Of a stretch of DNA of 44,223 nt, positions 7,217 through 15,322 are shown one piece after another. Source of the DNA: JAVBMC01 sp031552845 (lineage in GTDB: Bacteria; Verrucomicrobiota; Kiritimatiellia; RFP12; DVOR01). Each line of letters opens with the position of its first letter. The first letter of the stretch is position 1. The DNA lies in NCBI GenBank assembly GCA_031552845.1, contig JAVBMC010000031.1, positions 1-44,223 of the forward strand. Direction: 5' to 3'. The position numbers and the translations under genes are program-made. Below the pieces are notes generated by a model. That model was not told the origin of the DNA. It ran no database searches and saw nothing but the letters and a program-made list of their open reading frames with translations.

Positions 7217-7384
7217 TTTGAGCGTGTTTATTGAGGCGGAAACGGCGTGGTTGATGCTGAGTTTTGCGCGGTTTTGGCCGAGCGGTTTGCAATAGGAGCA
7301 CACGCGTTTAACTCCCGCCAAATGGGCACTGAATGCGTCTTGGAGGAGTTGTTGAGAATATGTTTTGGCGTGCGCTGCATGGGG
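7217..7384 (-). ncRNA. Candidate structured transcript from the 7388 promoter
   Basis: Reading leftwards from about 7381, GCGCACGC can pair with a later GCGTGTGC, and inside it AACTCC pairs with GGAGTT around a GCC/GGC hairpin. A 50-codon ATG frame is also present but looks like chance. The evidence is the promoter plus foldability only. No known RNA family (6S, tmRNA, SRP, RNase P) was recognised. Confidence 0.3.
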
Positions 7385-7387
7385 TGC

Positions 7388-7415
7388 AGTTTAGCAGATT
7401 GGTGGGGAATGTCAA
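7388..7415 (-). promoter_or_regulatory. Leftward promoter, twin of the one at 38392
   Basis: Read on the - strand: TTGACA (7415-7410), a 16-bp spacer, TAAACT (7393-7388) with TG extension. The block TGCTAAACTGCACCCC is identical at 38385-38400. It points through the hairpin and array A towards gene 7, with no clear protein gene downstream. Confidence 0.7.
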
Positions 7416-7436
7416 GAGAGAAGTGGGGAGAGAAAT

Positions 7437-7465
7437 GTTCACGCGGAGACGCGGAGGCGCGGAGG
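7437..7465 (+). repeat. Dispersed GC-rich repeat, copy 1
   Basis: GTTCACGCGGAGACGCGGAGG plus GCGCGGAGG. Further copies lie at 18248, 24215, 25887, 26799 and 38031, all in the same orientation. This type of short degenerate repeat is seen in many unrelated bacterial genomes. Confidence 0.85.
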
Positions 7466-7670
7466 AGAAAAAAGAGAAAAGAGAGGGAGAGTAGAGAAGT
7501 AATAAGTGGGGAGGAGGGGCGGACGCGCTGTGGCGGTTGTTGGTGATTTGTCAGATAGGACGGATGGGTCGGATCTTTGTGTCGGCGGCGTAGAGGGGGT
7601 GGTTTTAGGGTGTTGGAGGTGTGTTTTGGGGTAAATGCGGGAAGCAAGGTGGGTTGGCGGTGTTTTTTTG

Positions 7671-7699
7671 TTTACCAAGGCGCGGAAATCTAGTATAAT
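7671..7699 (+). promoter_or_regulatory. Promoter of pyrH-frr
   Basis: TTTACC at 7671-7676, a 17-bp spacer and TATAAT at 7694-7699, giving a leader of about 27 nt before ATG 7733. Confidence 0.75.
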
Positions 7700-7732
7700 C
7701 AAGCTGTTTGTTAAAAGCTGTTTGTGCCTTTC

Positions 7733-8488
7733 ATGAAGAAATCTGTACGTAAATCGGGTAAGTTGAAGTATCGCCGTATTCTGTTGAAGTTGAGCGGCGA
7801 GGTGTTGGGGAATAAGAAGAGCGGCGAGTGTATCGACGCGGATGTCTTGAATTCGATCGCTAAGCGGATTGCTGCGGTGTCGCGTTTGGGCGTGCAGATC
7901 GGGATTGTGTTGGGCGGCGGGAATATCTTCCGCGGCTTGAAGGGTGAGCAGAAGGGGGTGAATCGGACGACGGGCGACTACATGGGTATGCTGGCGACGA
8001 TCATCAACGGGTTGGCTTTGCAGAATGCGCTGGAGCAGATTGGCGTGGATACGCGGGTGCAGACGGCGATTGAGATGCCGCGCTTGGCGGAACCGTATAT
8101 TCAGCGTAAGGCGGTGCGGCACTTGGAGAAGGGGCGTGTAGTGATTTTCGCGGGCGGCACGGGCAGTCCGTTCTTCAGCACGGATACGGCGGCGGCGTTG
8201 CGTGCGACGGAGATCGGCGCCGAGGTGTTGATGAAGGCGACGAAGGTGGATGGAATTTATTCGGCCGATCCGGAGAAGGATCCGACGGCGACGCGGTATA
8301 AGACGTTGTCGTATGAGGAGGCTTTGACGCGGCGTTTGAAGGTGATGGACTCGGCGGCGTTTGCGCTGTGTCAGGATAACCTGATTCCGATTGTGGTGTT
8401 TGATTTCTTTGATGAGACGGCGCTGTTGAAGATCGTGCAGGGCAAAACGCTCGGCACAAGCGTCACGGATGAAAAAAGTAAAGGGTGA
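7733..8488 (+). CDS. pyrH: UMP kinase
   Basis: Uridylate kinase phosphorylates UMP to UDP with ATP in the cytoplasm, the first committed step to UTP and CTP. The 251-residue length is close to the usual 240. Amino-acid-kinase motifs are clear: LLKLSGEVLG near the N-terminus, GGGNIFRG, the GTGSPFFSTDTAA loop, and KATKVDGIYSADPEKDP for nucleotide binding. I chose ATG 7733 (MKKSVRKSGKLKY) over GTG 7724, which adds only three residues. The N-terminal 15 residues are a basic extension before the conserved start. It is followed directly by frr, the usual pyrH-frr pairing. The tsf gene that often precedes it is not here; a 22-bp array and repeats precede it instead. Confidence 0.95.
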   Translation: MKKSVRKSGKLKYRRILLKLSGEVLGNKKSGECIDADVLNSIAKRIAAVSRLGVQIGIVLGGGNIFRGLKGEQKGVNRTTGDYMGMLATIINGLALQNALEQIGVDTRVQTAIEMPRLAEPYIQRKAVRHLEKGRVVIFAGGTGSPFFSTDTAAALRATEIGAEVLMKATKVDGIYSADPEKDPTATRYKTLSYEEALTRRLKVMDSAAFALCQDNLIPIVVFDFFDETALLKIVQGKTLGTSVTDEKSKG

Positions 8489-8493
8489 TTGAG

Positions 8494-9057
8494 ATGCAGA
8501 CTGTTCAAGAGGTGATTAAGGACGCGACGGATAAGATGGAGAATACGTTGCGGGTGTTGAAGGATAAGTTCTCGGGCTTGCGCACAGGCAAGGCTTCGCC
8601 TTCGCTGGTGGATGGCCTGCAGGTGATTTATTACGGGACTCCGACCCGTCTGCGCGATATGGCGAACATCTCGACCCCGGAGCCGCGCTCGATTGCGATC
8701 TCGCCTTATGACCTGACGGCGTTGGGAGAGATTGAAAAGGCTATCTTGGCGGCGAACTTAGGCGTGACGCCCCGTAACGATGGCCGCATGATCCGCATCC
8801 AGATTCCGGAGCTGACCGAAGAGCGCCGCAAGGAGATCGTGAAGGTCGCCAAGCGCGAGGCCGAAGAGGCGCGTGTGGCAATCCGTAACGTCCGCCGCGA
8901 GGCCAACGACCTCTTGAAGGCGTTGGAAAAGGACGGTAAGGCGTCTGAAGATGACCGCGACCGCGGGCTGGCCGATGTCCAGAAGCTGACGGACGGCCGT
9001 ATCGCAAAGGTCGATGAAGACCTGAAGAACAAAGAAACCGAAGTGATGTCGGTCTAA
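8494..9057 (+). CDS. frr: Ribosome recycling factor
   Basis: RRF splits post-termination ribosomes together with EF-G. The 187-residue product has the standard length and conserved segments: the FSGLRTGKASPSL helix, YYGTPTRLRDMANIS, and the C-terminal helices with DDRDRGLADVQKLTD. ATG 8494 is preferred because AAAGGG lies 8 nt upstream. The in-frame GTG 8485 overlaps the pyrH stop and is an alternative start. It is co-transcribed with pyrH (5-nt gap). A 32-nt gap with AAGGAGAG leads to the next gene, so a three-gene transcript is likely, ending at the hairpin 9936-9962. Confidence 0.96.
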   Translation: MQTVQEVIKDATDKMENTLRVLKDKFSGLRTGKASPSLVDGLQVIYYGTPTRLRDMANISTPEPRSIAISPYDLTALGEIEKAILAANLGVTPRNDGRMIRIQIPELTEERRKEIVKVAKREAEEARVAIRNVRREANDLLKALEKDGKASEDDRDRGLADVQKLTDGRIAKVDEDLKNKETEVMSV

Positions 9058-9089
9058 CCCGCAGAACAATTTTTTAAGGAGAGAGTGCC

Positions 9090-9905
9090 ATGTCTGACGA
9101 ACCTATCAAGAACCCCGCGATTTCACCTGTCCCCCCGAAGATCACCCCCACGGGTGCATCCACCATGGGCGCGACGATTCGTTTGAAGCCGGTGACGCCT
9201 CCCGGCGTGGTCGCGGCAGCGCGCTCGACCTCCCGTATCTCGGTGCCGGACTTGGAGAAGCCTGTCGCCGCGGCCGGAGTCAATCCTGCGCCGTTCACGA
9301 CTGTTGCGCCTTTGAGCCCGGAGACGGCACAAGCTCTGCAGGCGTCGGCCTCGAAGACGCAGACCGCGCCGATTGCCGCCGCCAAGTCGAAAACCTCCCG
9401 CATTGCGTTGGATGAGGTGATTGGCGTGACGAGCGCGCCGTTGAGCTCCGGCGGCACGGGCGGCACGACTGAAGAGGTGAAGACGATCCGTCTGAAGCGC
9501 CCTGCGGCTTTGGGTGCTGTTAAGCCTGCCGGTGCACCGACGCCTCAGGAGATTCCTGACTCCGAGATGACGCAGAAGAAGACTATTAAGATGAAGCGCC
9601 CCGGACTGGCTGTCAAGTCTGGTGAATCTGCCGCGGCTGAAAGCGCGGATGGCGAGCTTGAACTCCAGCCCTTGTCGCAGGAAGACTTGGCCGCGTTTGC
9701 TGCGGGCGGTGCGACAGGCGCTCCGGATAACAAGGCTTTGTCGGTCATTGCAATTCTCGCGGCATCGGTTGCGATTATTGTCTCGCTATTGACCATTTGT
9801 GCGACGGGTGCGCAGGCGTTGAATACGAATGTGCAGGATCAGCCGCAGCCCAACGCTAATACGCTGCATTCAATTGATGCGCCGTCTCTGCCTTGGGCAA
9901 AGTAA
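9090..9905 (+). CDS. Pro/Thr/Ala-rich single-TM protein with repeated TIRLK motifs
   Basis: A 271-residue protein of unknown function with no folded domain that I recognise. The first 210 residues are low-complexity (P, T, A, S, K) and carry a repeated short motif: ATIRLKPV near 28, KTIRLKRP near 131 and KTIKMKRP near 164, together with TSRIS near 46 and TSRIA near 101. One hydrophobic helix (about 216-240, ALSVIAILAASVAIIVSLL) precedes a short C-terminal tail, so the disordered part is probably cytoplasmic. The evenly presented Thr in a basic context could be a docking or phosphorylation site; that is speculation. It is last in the pyrH-frr unit. Confidence 0.75.
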   Translation: MSDEPIKNPAISPVPPKITPTGASTMGATIRLKPVTPPGVVAAARSTSRISVPDLEKPVAAAGVNPAPFTTVAPLSPETAQALQASASKTQTAPIAAAKSKTSRIALDEVIGVTSAPLSSGGTGGTTEEVKTIRLKRPAALGAVKPAGAPTPQEIPDSEMTQKKTIKMKRPGLAVKSGESAAAESADGELELQPLSQEDLAAFAAGGATGAPDNKALSVIAILAASVAIIVSLLTICATGAQALNTNVQDQPQPNANTLHSIDAPSLPWAK

Positions 9906-9935
9906 CTCATGCGGCCGTTGTGCCGTTGACTTAAA

Positions 9936-9962
9936 GGGGCAGGTCAAACTGCCCCGTTTTTC
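9936..9962 (+). terminator. Rho-independent terminator
   Basis: GGGGCAG (9936-9942) pairs with CTGCCCC (9949-9955), followed by GTTTTTC. It ends the pyrH-frr transcript, only 5 nt before the next start codon at 9968. Confidence 0.9.
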
Positions 9963-9967
9963 TTGGT

Positions 9968-10951
9968 ATGTATTACGTTCGGCAATTTCTGGCATCAGCC
10001 AAAGTAACATGGATTGAAGTTGTCGAACAGCCTGTCAGCGCATTGCTGCTGCTTTTCTCAGTACTATTGACGTTGGCGAATCCGCTGTTTGAGTTCCAAC
10101 GTTTTGGTGAAGAGGGGCGCTTGGCGCGGGACAGCGGTCTGGCGTGTCTCTTTCTGTTTGGGCTCGTCTTCGCTATTCTGGCGGCGGGCTCGCGCTTTGG
10201 TTCGGACTTCCGAAGGGGCACGGCGGATGTGACTTTGGTCAAGCCGATTTCGCCTGCGGTGTTCTTCTGTTCCAAGGTCTGCGGTGTGCTGGGCGCTGTG
10301 CTGAGCTTTGCAGTACCGCAGGCACTGGCTGTGCTGATGGCCGAAAAGATTGCGCCGCGATATGTCATTACGCCTGCTTTCCAAAACTACCTCTACGAGC
10401 CGGTCATTTTCCGGATGGGATTGCTGGCCGTGCTGGCGGCTCTCGGCGGTGCGGCGTTATCGCATGCGTGCCGGGTGGGGCGGTTCGGCGTGCGTTTCTT
10501 TGTATTGCTACCGATTACTTTATCGGTTGCGGCATTCTTCAGCGGCGCACATCAACGGTTGGGCGGTTGGGTATTTTCAACGATTGATTTGGATTGGCGG
10601 ATATTTGCTGCAGCGGCGTTGATTATACTGCTGTTGATGTTGTATGCCGTATTGGCGGCGGTGTTTGCAGCGCGCTTGCCGGGAACGGTGGCTTCGATTC
10701 TCTGCTGCGGTATTTTAGTGCTAGGGGTGGGGGCGGATTTGATTGTGCCCGCGCTGCCGTCATGGGGGCGTTTTGCTTTTGATGCGCTGGTGCCGAACGT
10801 ACAGAATTTCTGGCTGGCCGATCAACTGGCCGATGGCGGACGGATTGCTTTGGGTTATGTATCGCAGGCGGCGGCGTTCAGCGGCGTGCGTGCCGTGCTG
10901 TGGGCTGTCTGCGGCGTGTATTTGCTGAAACAACGCGAAGGGGTATGCTGA
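9968..10951 (+). CDS. ABC-2 type transporter permease, first subunit
   Basis: A 327-residue integral membrane protein with about six helices. The N-terminal layout is typical of ABC-2 permeases: a short cytoplasmic start, a first helix (ALLLLFSVLLTLANPLF), a second helix, then FRRGTADVTLVKPISPAVFF, the family's cytoplasmic segment. It would form a heterodimeric exporter with the permease at 11835 and the ATPase at 10951, the substrate being unknown. Its stop overlaps the ATPase start (TGATG). ATG 9968 follows a terminator hairpin by 5 nt and has no ribosome-binding site, so either the start is further in or expression depends on read-through. Confidence 0.8.
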   Translation: MYYVRQFLASAKVTWIEVVEQPVSALLLLFSVLLTLANPLFEFQRFGEEGRLARDSGLACLFLFGLVFAILAAGSRFGSDFRRGTADVTLVKPISPAVFFCSKVCGVLGAVLSFAVPQALAVLMAEKIAPRYVITPAFQNYLYEPVIFRMGLLAVLAALGGAALSHACRVGRFGVRFFVLLPITLSVAAFFSGAHQRLGGWVFSTIDLDWRIFAAAALIILLLMLYAVLAAVFAARLPGTVASILCCGILVLGVGADLIVPALPSWGRFAFDALVPNVQNFWLADQLADGGRIALGYVSQAAAFSGVRAVLWAVCGVYLLKQREGVC

Positions 10952-11838
10952 TGTCTGTGATTGAGACGTCGAATTTGCGCAAGACCTATAAGGACTTTTG
11001 GCACCGCCCGGTGGCCGAAGCGTTGAAGGGGATTGACTTACGGGTCGAAGCCGGCGAGGTGTTCGCTTTGATTGGTCCCAACGGTTCGGGCAAAAGCACC
11101 ACGCTCAAACTCCTACTGGGGTTGCTGCGTCCGACTGCGGGTTCGGTATTGATTCTGGGCGGCAAGCCCGACAGCATGGACGTCAAAAAGCGGATCGGTT
11201 ACCTGCCGGAGCTGTCGCATTTGCATCCGTTCCTCACGCCGCGCGAGACGCTGCATTATTATGGTGCGCTGTTCGGCCTGTCGGGCAAAGAGATTGATGC
11301 GCGTACGGAGCAGCTGTTGGAGATGGTAGATTTATTGAAGGCGGCGGATCGGCCTGTGGGTGGATTCTCCAAAGGCATGGCGCGGCGGGTCGGCTTGGCG
11401 CAGGCGTTGATCAATGCGCCGGATCTGCTGATTCTCGATGAGCCGACTTCCGGACTCGACCCGGAGGCCTGCCGGCAGATGAAGGATTTGGTGCTGGCGT
11501 TGCGGCCTGCCGGCGTGACGGTGGTGATGACCTCGCACCTGCTCGCGGATGTGGAAGATGTGTGCGACCGCGTGATGATTCTGGCGCAGGGTAAATGCCA
11601 AGCCGCAGGGACGGTGTCGGAACTCCTGCGGGTGCCAGACAAGATACAGTTTGAGGTAGATGGCCTCTCGACAGAAGCGGCGGCTGAGCTGCGCCGTATG
11701 ATTGAAAAGCAGATCGGGCGGACGGTTCAGCAGAGCTTCCCAGCGATGTCGTTGGAAGCGTACTTCTTGGATGTCGTGCGCACCGATGCCAAGCGCGAGT
11801 TCCATCCGGCGCAATTCCTCCTGCAGCAACGCAAATGA
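10951..11838 (+). CDS. ABC transporter ATP-binding protein
   Basis: A 295-residue ABC ATPase of the CcmA/ABC-2 exporter class. Walker A is GPNGSGKST at residues 42-50, the signature region is GGFSKGMARRVGLAQAL, and Walker B runs LLILDEPTSGLDP. A switch histidine follows in MTSHLLADVEDVCDRV. The C-terminal 80 residues after the core resemble the accessory tail of this class. I chose ATG 10951 because GAAGGGG lies 7 nt upstream; ATG 10945 in the same frame would add two residues. It overlaps both flanking permeases (TGATG and ATGA), so the three are coupled. Confidence 0.93.
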   Translation: MSVIETSNLRKTYKDFWHRPVAEALKGIDLRVEAGEVFALIGPNGSGKSTTLKLLLGLLRPTAGSVLILGGKPDSMDVKKRIGYLPELSHLHPFLTPRETLHYYGALFGLSGKEIDARTEQLLEMVDLLKAADRPVGGFSKGMARRVGLAQALINAPDLLILDEPTSGLDPEACRQMKDLVLALRPAGVTVVMTSHLLADVEDVCDRVMILAQGKCQAAGTVSELLRVPDKIQFEVDGLSTEAAAELRRMIEKQIGRTVQQSFPAMSLEAYFLDVVRTDAKREFHPAQFLLQQRK

Positions 11839-12989
11839 ACCGTGGACGTGTCATAGCAGCCCTTGTGGCATTGACGCTGCGTTCGACCTTGCGGTCGCGC
11901 ACGGCCGTGCTATTGGCTGTGCTGTTGCCGCTGGTGCTCGGCCTGCTGCCGCTGATCCTGCAAAGCGGCGGCACGCCTGAAGATGATTTCAATTTAACCC
12001 TCCTGTACGTATTGGGAGCAGGGTGGGGCATGACGACCTTGGCGGCACTGGTGCTGGGGTGCGTTGTCGGCTCAGCTGATATTGATGCCTCGCGCTTCCA
12101 ACTCACACGGGTCAAGCCGGTGCCGCCGACGGTACTGTGGCTGGGGCAATGGTGCGGCTTGCTGTGCGTGCAGCTTGCGGCGGCTTGCGCGGTGACGGTG
12201 CTGACGCTGGCGGTGCTTGCGGCGTATGTGCCTCAAGGATTTTTAGCACGCCCGGCTAATCTGACCACGCCGGCCAAAGCTGTGAAGGAGCAGTACGTTG
12301 CATTGCCGCCCGGAGGCAGTGCTTCATTTGAGTTTGTGCAGGAGTTCAATCAGCCTTCCACGCTGCGTATCAGCATCGACCCCTTGTCAGGGCATCGCTC
12401 GGGCGTTGATGTGCAGGTGCAGACCGCCGGCATTACGACAAATCTCATGGGTTTCGGCGAGAACCAGCTACGGGTACCGCTGCCGCGCATCGCTCACACG
12501 GTTGAGTTGAAGCATCTGGGCGATCAACGTCAACCGGGCTTGTTGTTCTCCGCCAACAAAGTGGCGGTGTTGCAGCCCGGGCCGCCGTTCTGGGCGGCGT
12601 TGCTGGTGGGTGGCGTTGTGCTGTTTTTGGTGTTGGCTGTGCTGGCGGCTCTTGGGCTGACATTCGGCTGCATGTTCTCATTCCCTGTGGCGCTGTTCAC
12701 AAGCGTCATGCTGTTGGTGACGATCTTTGTGGCACCGGACAATCCCGAAGAGTTTGATACCTCCCTGCGCGTCAACCGGGCGGGGCTGATGATCGGACGG
12801 GCGGCGCACTTCGTGTCGTCGCCACTGATTGAGGTGAACTTGTTTGATAGTCTGACGTTGGGTGATTTGGCCAAAGGCCGGGCCGTGGGACGTTTGGCGC
12901 TGATGTATCTGTTGGTGCTGCCGCTGGGGCTGTGCGTGTTCTCGGCCTATGTGCTGCGTCGGCGCGAGTATGGGGGAGGGAGCATGTGA
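11835..12989 (+). CDS. ABC-2 type transporter permease, second subunit
   Basis: A 384-residue membrane protein. It resembles the first permease in its cytoplasmic segment (SADIDASRFQLTRVKPVPPTVL). Between its third and fourth helices it has an extracytoplasmic domain of about 120 residues (roughly 135-250), which the first permease lacks. Helices then resume (AALLVGGVVLFLVLAVLAALGL). It starts at ATG 11835 inside the ATPase stop and ends at TGA 12987-12989, where the next gene begins as TGATG. The extra domain is a candidate contact for the exported substrate. Confidence 0.8.
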   Translation: MNRGRVIAALVALTLRSTLRSRTAVLLAVLLPLVLGLLPLILQSGGTPEDDFNLTLLYVLGAGWGMTTLAALVLGCVVGSADIDASRFQLTRVKPVPPTVLWLGQWCGLLCVQLAAACAVTVLTLAVLAAYVPQGFLARPANLTTPAKAVKEQYVALPPGGSASFEFVQEFNQPSTLRISIDPLSGHRSGVDVQVQTAGITTNLMGFGENQLRVPLPRIAHTVELKHLGDQRQPGLLFSANKVAVLQPGPPFWAALLVGGVVLFLVLAVLAALGLTFGCMFSFPVALFTSVMLLVTIFVAPDNPEEFDTSLRVNRAGLMIGRAAHFVSSPLIEVNLFDSLTLGDLAKGRAVGRLALMYLLVLPLGLCVFSAYVLRRREYGGGSM

Positions 12990-15322
12990 TGATGCGGCTA
13001 TTCAAAAACCTAACCGCCGTAGCATATTTGAGTCTCGCGGCATCGGCATTCGGATTCACGGTGGACAACGCATTGCCTGCTGGAAATATTACCGTGCGGA
13101 AGGTCGATGGAACGAATATCACCATTGCGCCGGAGTTGCGTGACACGGATGGCAATTGGTTCTACTGGAAGTTCCGCGTTACGGGCGCGGAGGGGCAGAC
13201 GCTGCAATTCTCTTTCGTCGATGAGAAAAACGGCAAGGAGAACAAAGTTGTCGGTACGCGCGGGCCGGTGATCTCCACCGATGAAGGCGCCAACTGGCGG
13301 TATCACAACACTAATTGGACCGAGCAGGGGTTCACCTACACCTTCGGCGCGGGCGAAAGCAATGTGTGGTTCAGCCAGACGATTCCATACCTGCAGAAAG
13401 ATTGGAAGAACTTCGTCAGCCGCTTTTTGGAGACACCCAGCGTCTACCGCGAGACCTTGTGCCAGAGCCGTCAAGGACACGATGTCGAGACGCTGACATT
13501 TGGCGCGGTGAAGGATGCACAGTATTGGATCGTCGTAACGGCACGCCATCACGCGCAGGAATCAACCGCCAGCTTTGTGTTGGAGGGACTGATTGAAGGT
13601 GCTATGGCTTCGCCCAAGCTGATGAAATCCGCCGCATTCTTTGTCGTGCCGTTTGTGGATAAAGACGGCGTCGAGGCGGGGGACCAAGGCAAGAACCGCA
13701 TGCCGCGCGACCACAACCGCGATTACATCGGCGACCCCATCTACCCTGAAACAAAAGCTATCCGCGAGCAAGTGACGGAGTGGGTAGCCGGGCGCACGAA
13801 CATCGCCATCGATCTGCACTGCCCATGGATCCGCGGGCAGTACAACGAGTTTGTGTATCAGGTCGGGCGCAACGGCGGCTGGACGAGTCAGGTGAGCTTT
13901 GGCAAGGTTGTCGAGAAGATGAAGCCCAACACGCTCAACTACAAACAGTCCGATGATCTGCCGTTTGGCAAGGCGTGGAACACGGGGCAGTCATTTGCCA
14001 AAGGCAAGTCGTTCGGAAAGTGGTCATCCGAGTTGCCGCTCAACAAGTTGGCGACAACGTTTGAGATTCCCTTCGCCGCGGCCAACGGCGCACTTGTTAC
14101 GCCCGCCTCTGCCCGTCAATTCGGGCGCAACATCGCACGCGCTTTAGAACAGTGGCTCTCGAACGATGCGCAGCCCGCGCCGACCGCAGGCTTTACATTA
14201 GACAAAAATCTTCCCGCCGGAAATATCGAAGTGCGGCAGATTGAAGGCAACAAGGTAACTTTGGCGCCGGAAGCACGCGATACACCCGGAGGTTGGTTTT
14301 ATTGGAAGTTCCGAGTGCAAGGCGCTCAGGGTCAGACGCTGCAATTCACATTCCCTAACGAACGCGGCGATCAAAGCTGCGGTTTGATTGGGATGCGCGG
14401 CCCTGCGGTTTCGACCGATGAAGGCGCCTCTTGGTGCTGGCACAACACCAACTGGACGGAATATGGCTTCAGTTATACCTTCGGTGCAAACGAAACCAAT
14501 GTGTGGTTTTGCCAGACGTTTCCGTATTTACACCAAGACTGGGAGCGCTTTGCAAACCGGGTTCTAAATATCCCCAGCGTGACCCGCGAGACGCTCTGTC
14601 AAAGCCGCCAAGGCCGCGCTGTCGAAAAGCTCACCTTCGGTGCGTTGGCCGATGCGCGGTATCGGATTGTCGTGACGGCACGCCACCATGCGCAGGAAGC
14701 CGCGGCCAGTTTTGTGCTGGAGGGTCTGCTCGAAGGCGTGCTCGCCTCGCCCAAGCTCATGCAGTCCGCCGCGTTCTTTGTCGTGCCGTTCGTGGATAAA
14801 GACGGCGTTGAGGCAGGCGATCAAGGTAAAGGCCGTGCCCCGCGCGATTACAACCGCGACTACCTCGGCGAGCCTTTGTATCCCGAGATACGGGCAATCC
14901 GCGAACAGGTCTCGGAGTGGGTGGCCCGGCGGGTGAACATCGCCATTGATTTACATTGTCCTTTGCTACGTGGCGAATGGCAGGAGGCTGTTTATCAGGT
15001 AGGACGCCGCAACAACTGGCCGGCGCAATTAAAGTTGGGAACTATCTTGGAAACCATCAAGCCCAACATTCTTAATTACAAGCAGGCTGACGATTTGCCT
15101 CCCGGCACCGGCTGGAATACCGGCAAGCCTTCGACCACCGGAAAGGGTTTTGGCGTATGGGCTTCGGAACTGCCGTTGAACATCATGTCAACGACGTTTG
15201 AAATTCCATTCGCCTCCGCCAATAGCGCACCCGTCACGCCTGACTCCGCCCGTCAATTTGGACGGAACACCGCGCGGGCATTAGAGGCTTGGCTGATGCA
15301 ACAAGACGCCGCGAATCAATAA
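12989..15322 (+). CDS. Secreted protein with two complete M14 carboxypeptidase-like domains
   Basis: A 777-residue protein with a signal peptide (MMRLFKNLTAVAYLSLAASAFGF) and two homologous halves of about 379 residues (roughly 23-400 and 402-777). Each half has a beta-sandwich pro-domain of the kind found in cytosolic-carboxypeptidase-like M14 enzymes (FYWKFRV, HNTNW), followed by the zinc site. Copy 1 has HAQE at 188-191, His 277 (IDLHCP), a substrate-binding RDHNRDY and catalytic-type Glu 359 (TTFEIPFA). Copy 2 keeps HAQE near 567-570, His near 656 and TTFEIPFA. Both halves therefore look active. It starts in the stop of the ABC permease (TGATG, GGGAGGG upstream), so it is part of the exporter operon. 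The likely job is trimming peptides outside the cytoplasm. Its 3' end overlaps the convergent SWIM gene by 7 bp. Confidence 0.85.
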   Translation: MMRLFKNLTAVAYLSLAASAFGFTVDNALPAGNITVRKVDGTNITIAPELRDTDGNWFYWKFRVTGAEGQTLQFSFVDEKNGKENKVVGTRGPVISTDEGANWRYHNTNWTEQGFTYTFGAGESNVWFSQTIPYLQKDWKNFVSRFLETPSVYRETLCQSRQGHDVETLTFGAVKDAQYWIVVTARHHAQESTASFVLEGLIEGAMASPKLMKSAAFFVVPFVDKDGVEAGDQGKNRMPRDHNRDYIGDPIYPETKAIREQVTEWVAGRTNIAIDLHCPWIRGQYNEFVYQVGRNGGWTSQVSFGKVVEKMKPNTLNYKQSDDLPFGKAWNTGQSFAKGKSFGKWSSELPLNKLATTFEIPFAAANGALVTPASARQFGRNIARALEQWLSNDAQPAPTAGFTLDKNLPAGNIEVRQIEGNKVTLAPEARDTPGGWFYWKFRVQGAQGQTLQFTFPNERGDQSCGLIGMRGPAVSTDEGASWCWHNTNWTEYGFSYTFGANETNVWFCQTFPYLHQDWERFANRVLNIPSVTRETLCQSRQGRAVEKLTFGALADARYRIVVTARHHAQEAAASFVLEGLLEGVLASPKLMQSAAFFVVPFVDKDGVEAGDQGKGRAPRDYNRDYLGEPLYPEIRAIREQVSEWVARRVNIAIDLHCPLLRGEWQEAVYQVGRRNNWPAQLKLGTILETIKPNILNYKQADDLPPGTGWNTGKPSTTGKGFGVWASELPLNIMSTTFEIPFASANSAPVTPDSARQFGRNTARALEAWLMQQDAANQ

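Larger units (their letters stand above)
6927..7732. other. 800-bp gene-free region upstream of pyrH
   Basis: No convincing gene lies here. Its content from left to right is: a nine-unit 22-bp tandem array (6969-7166), a nested hairpin (7165-7216), a stretch that could form a structured RNA read leftwards (7217-7384), a leftward promoter (7388-7415), a dispersed repeat (7437-7465), and the pyrH promoter (7671-7699). The + strand is strongly G- and T-rich throughout. Confidence 0.7.

Noticed and set aside
7118..7321. Proteins with repeated SHTRVTT-like text around array A
   Set aside because: They are translations of the 22-bp repeats; the period is not a multiple of three, so frames drift.
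7217..7384. tmRNA, 6S RNA or SRP RNA
   Set aside because: The diagnostic motifs (tRNA-like ends, GGAAGCAGCC-type SRP loop) were looked for and not found.
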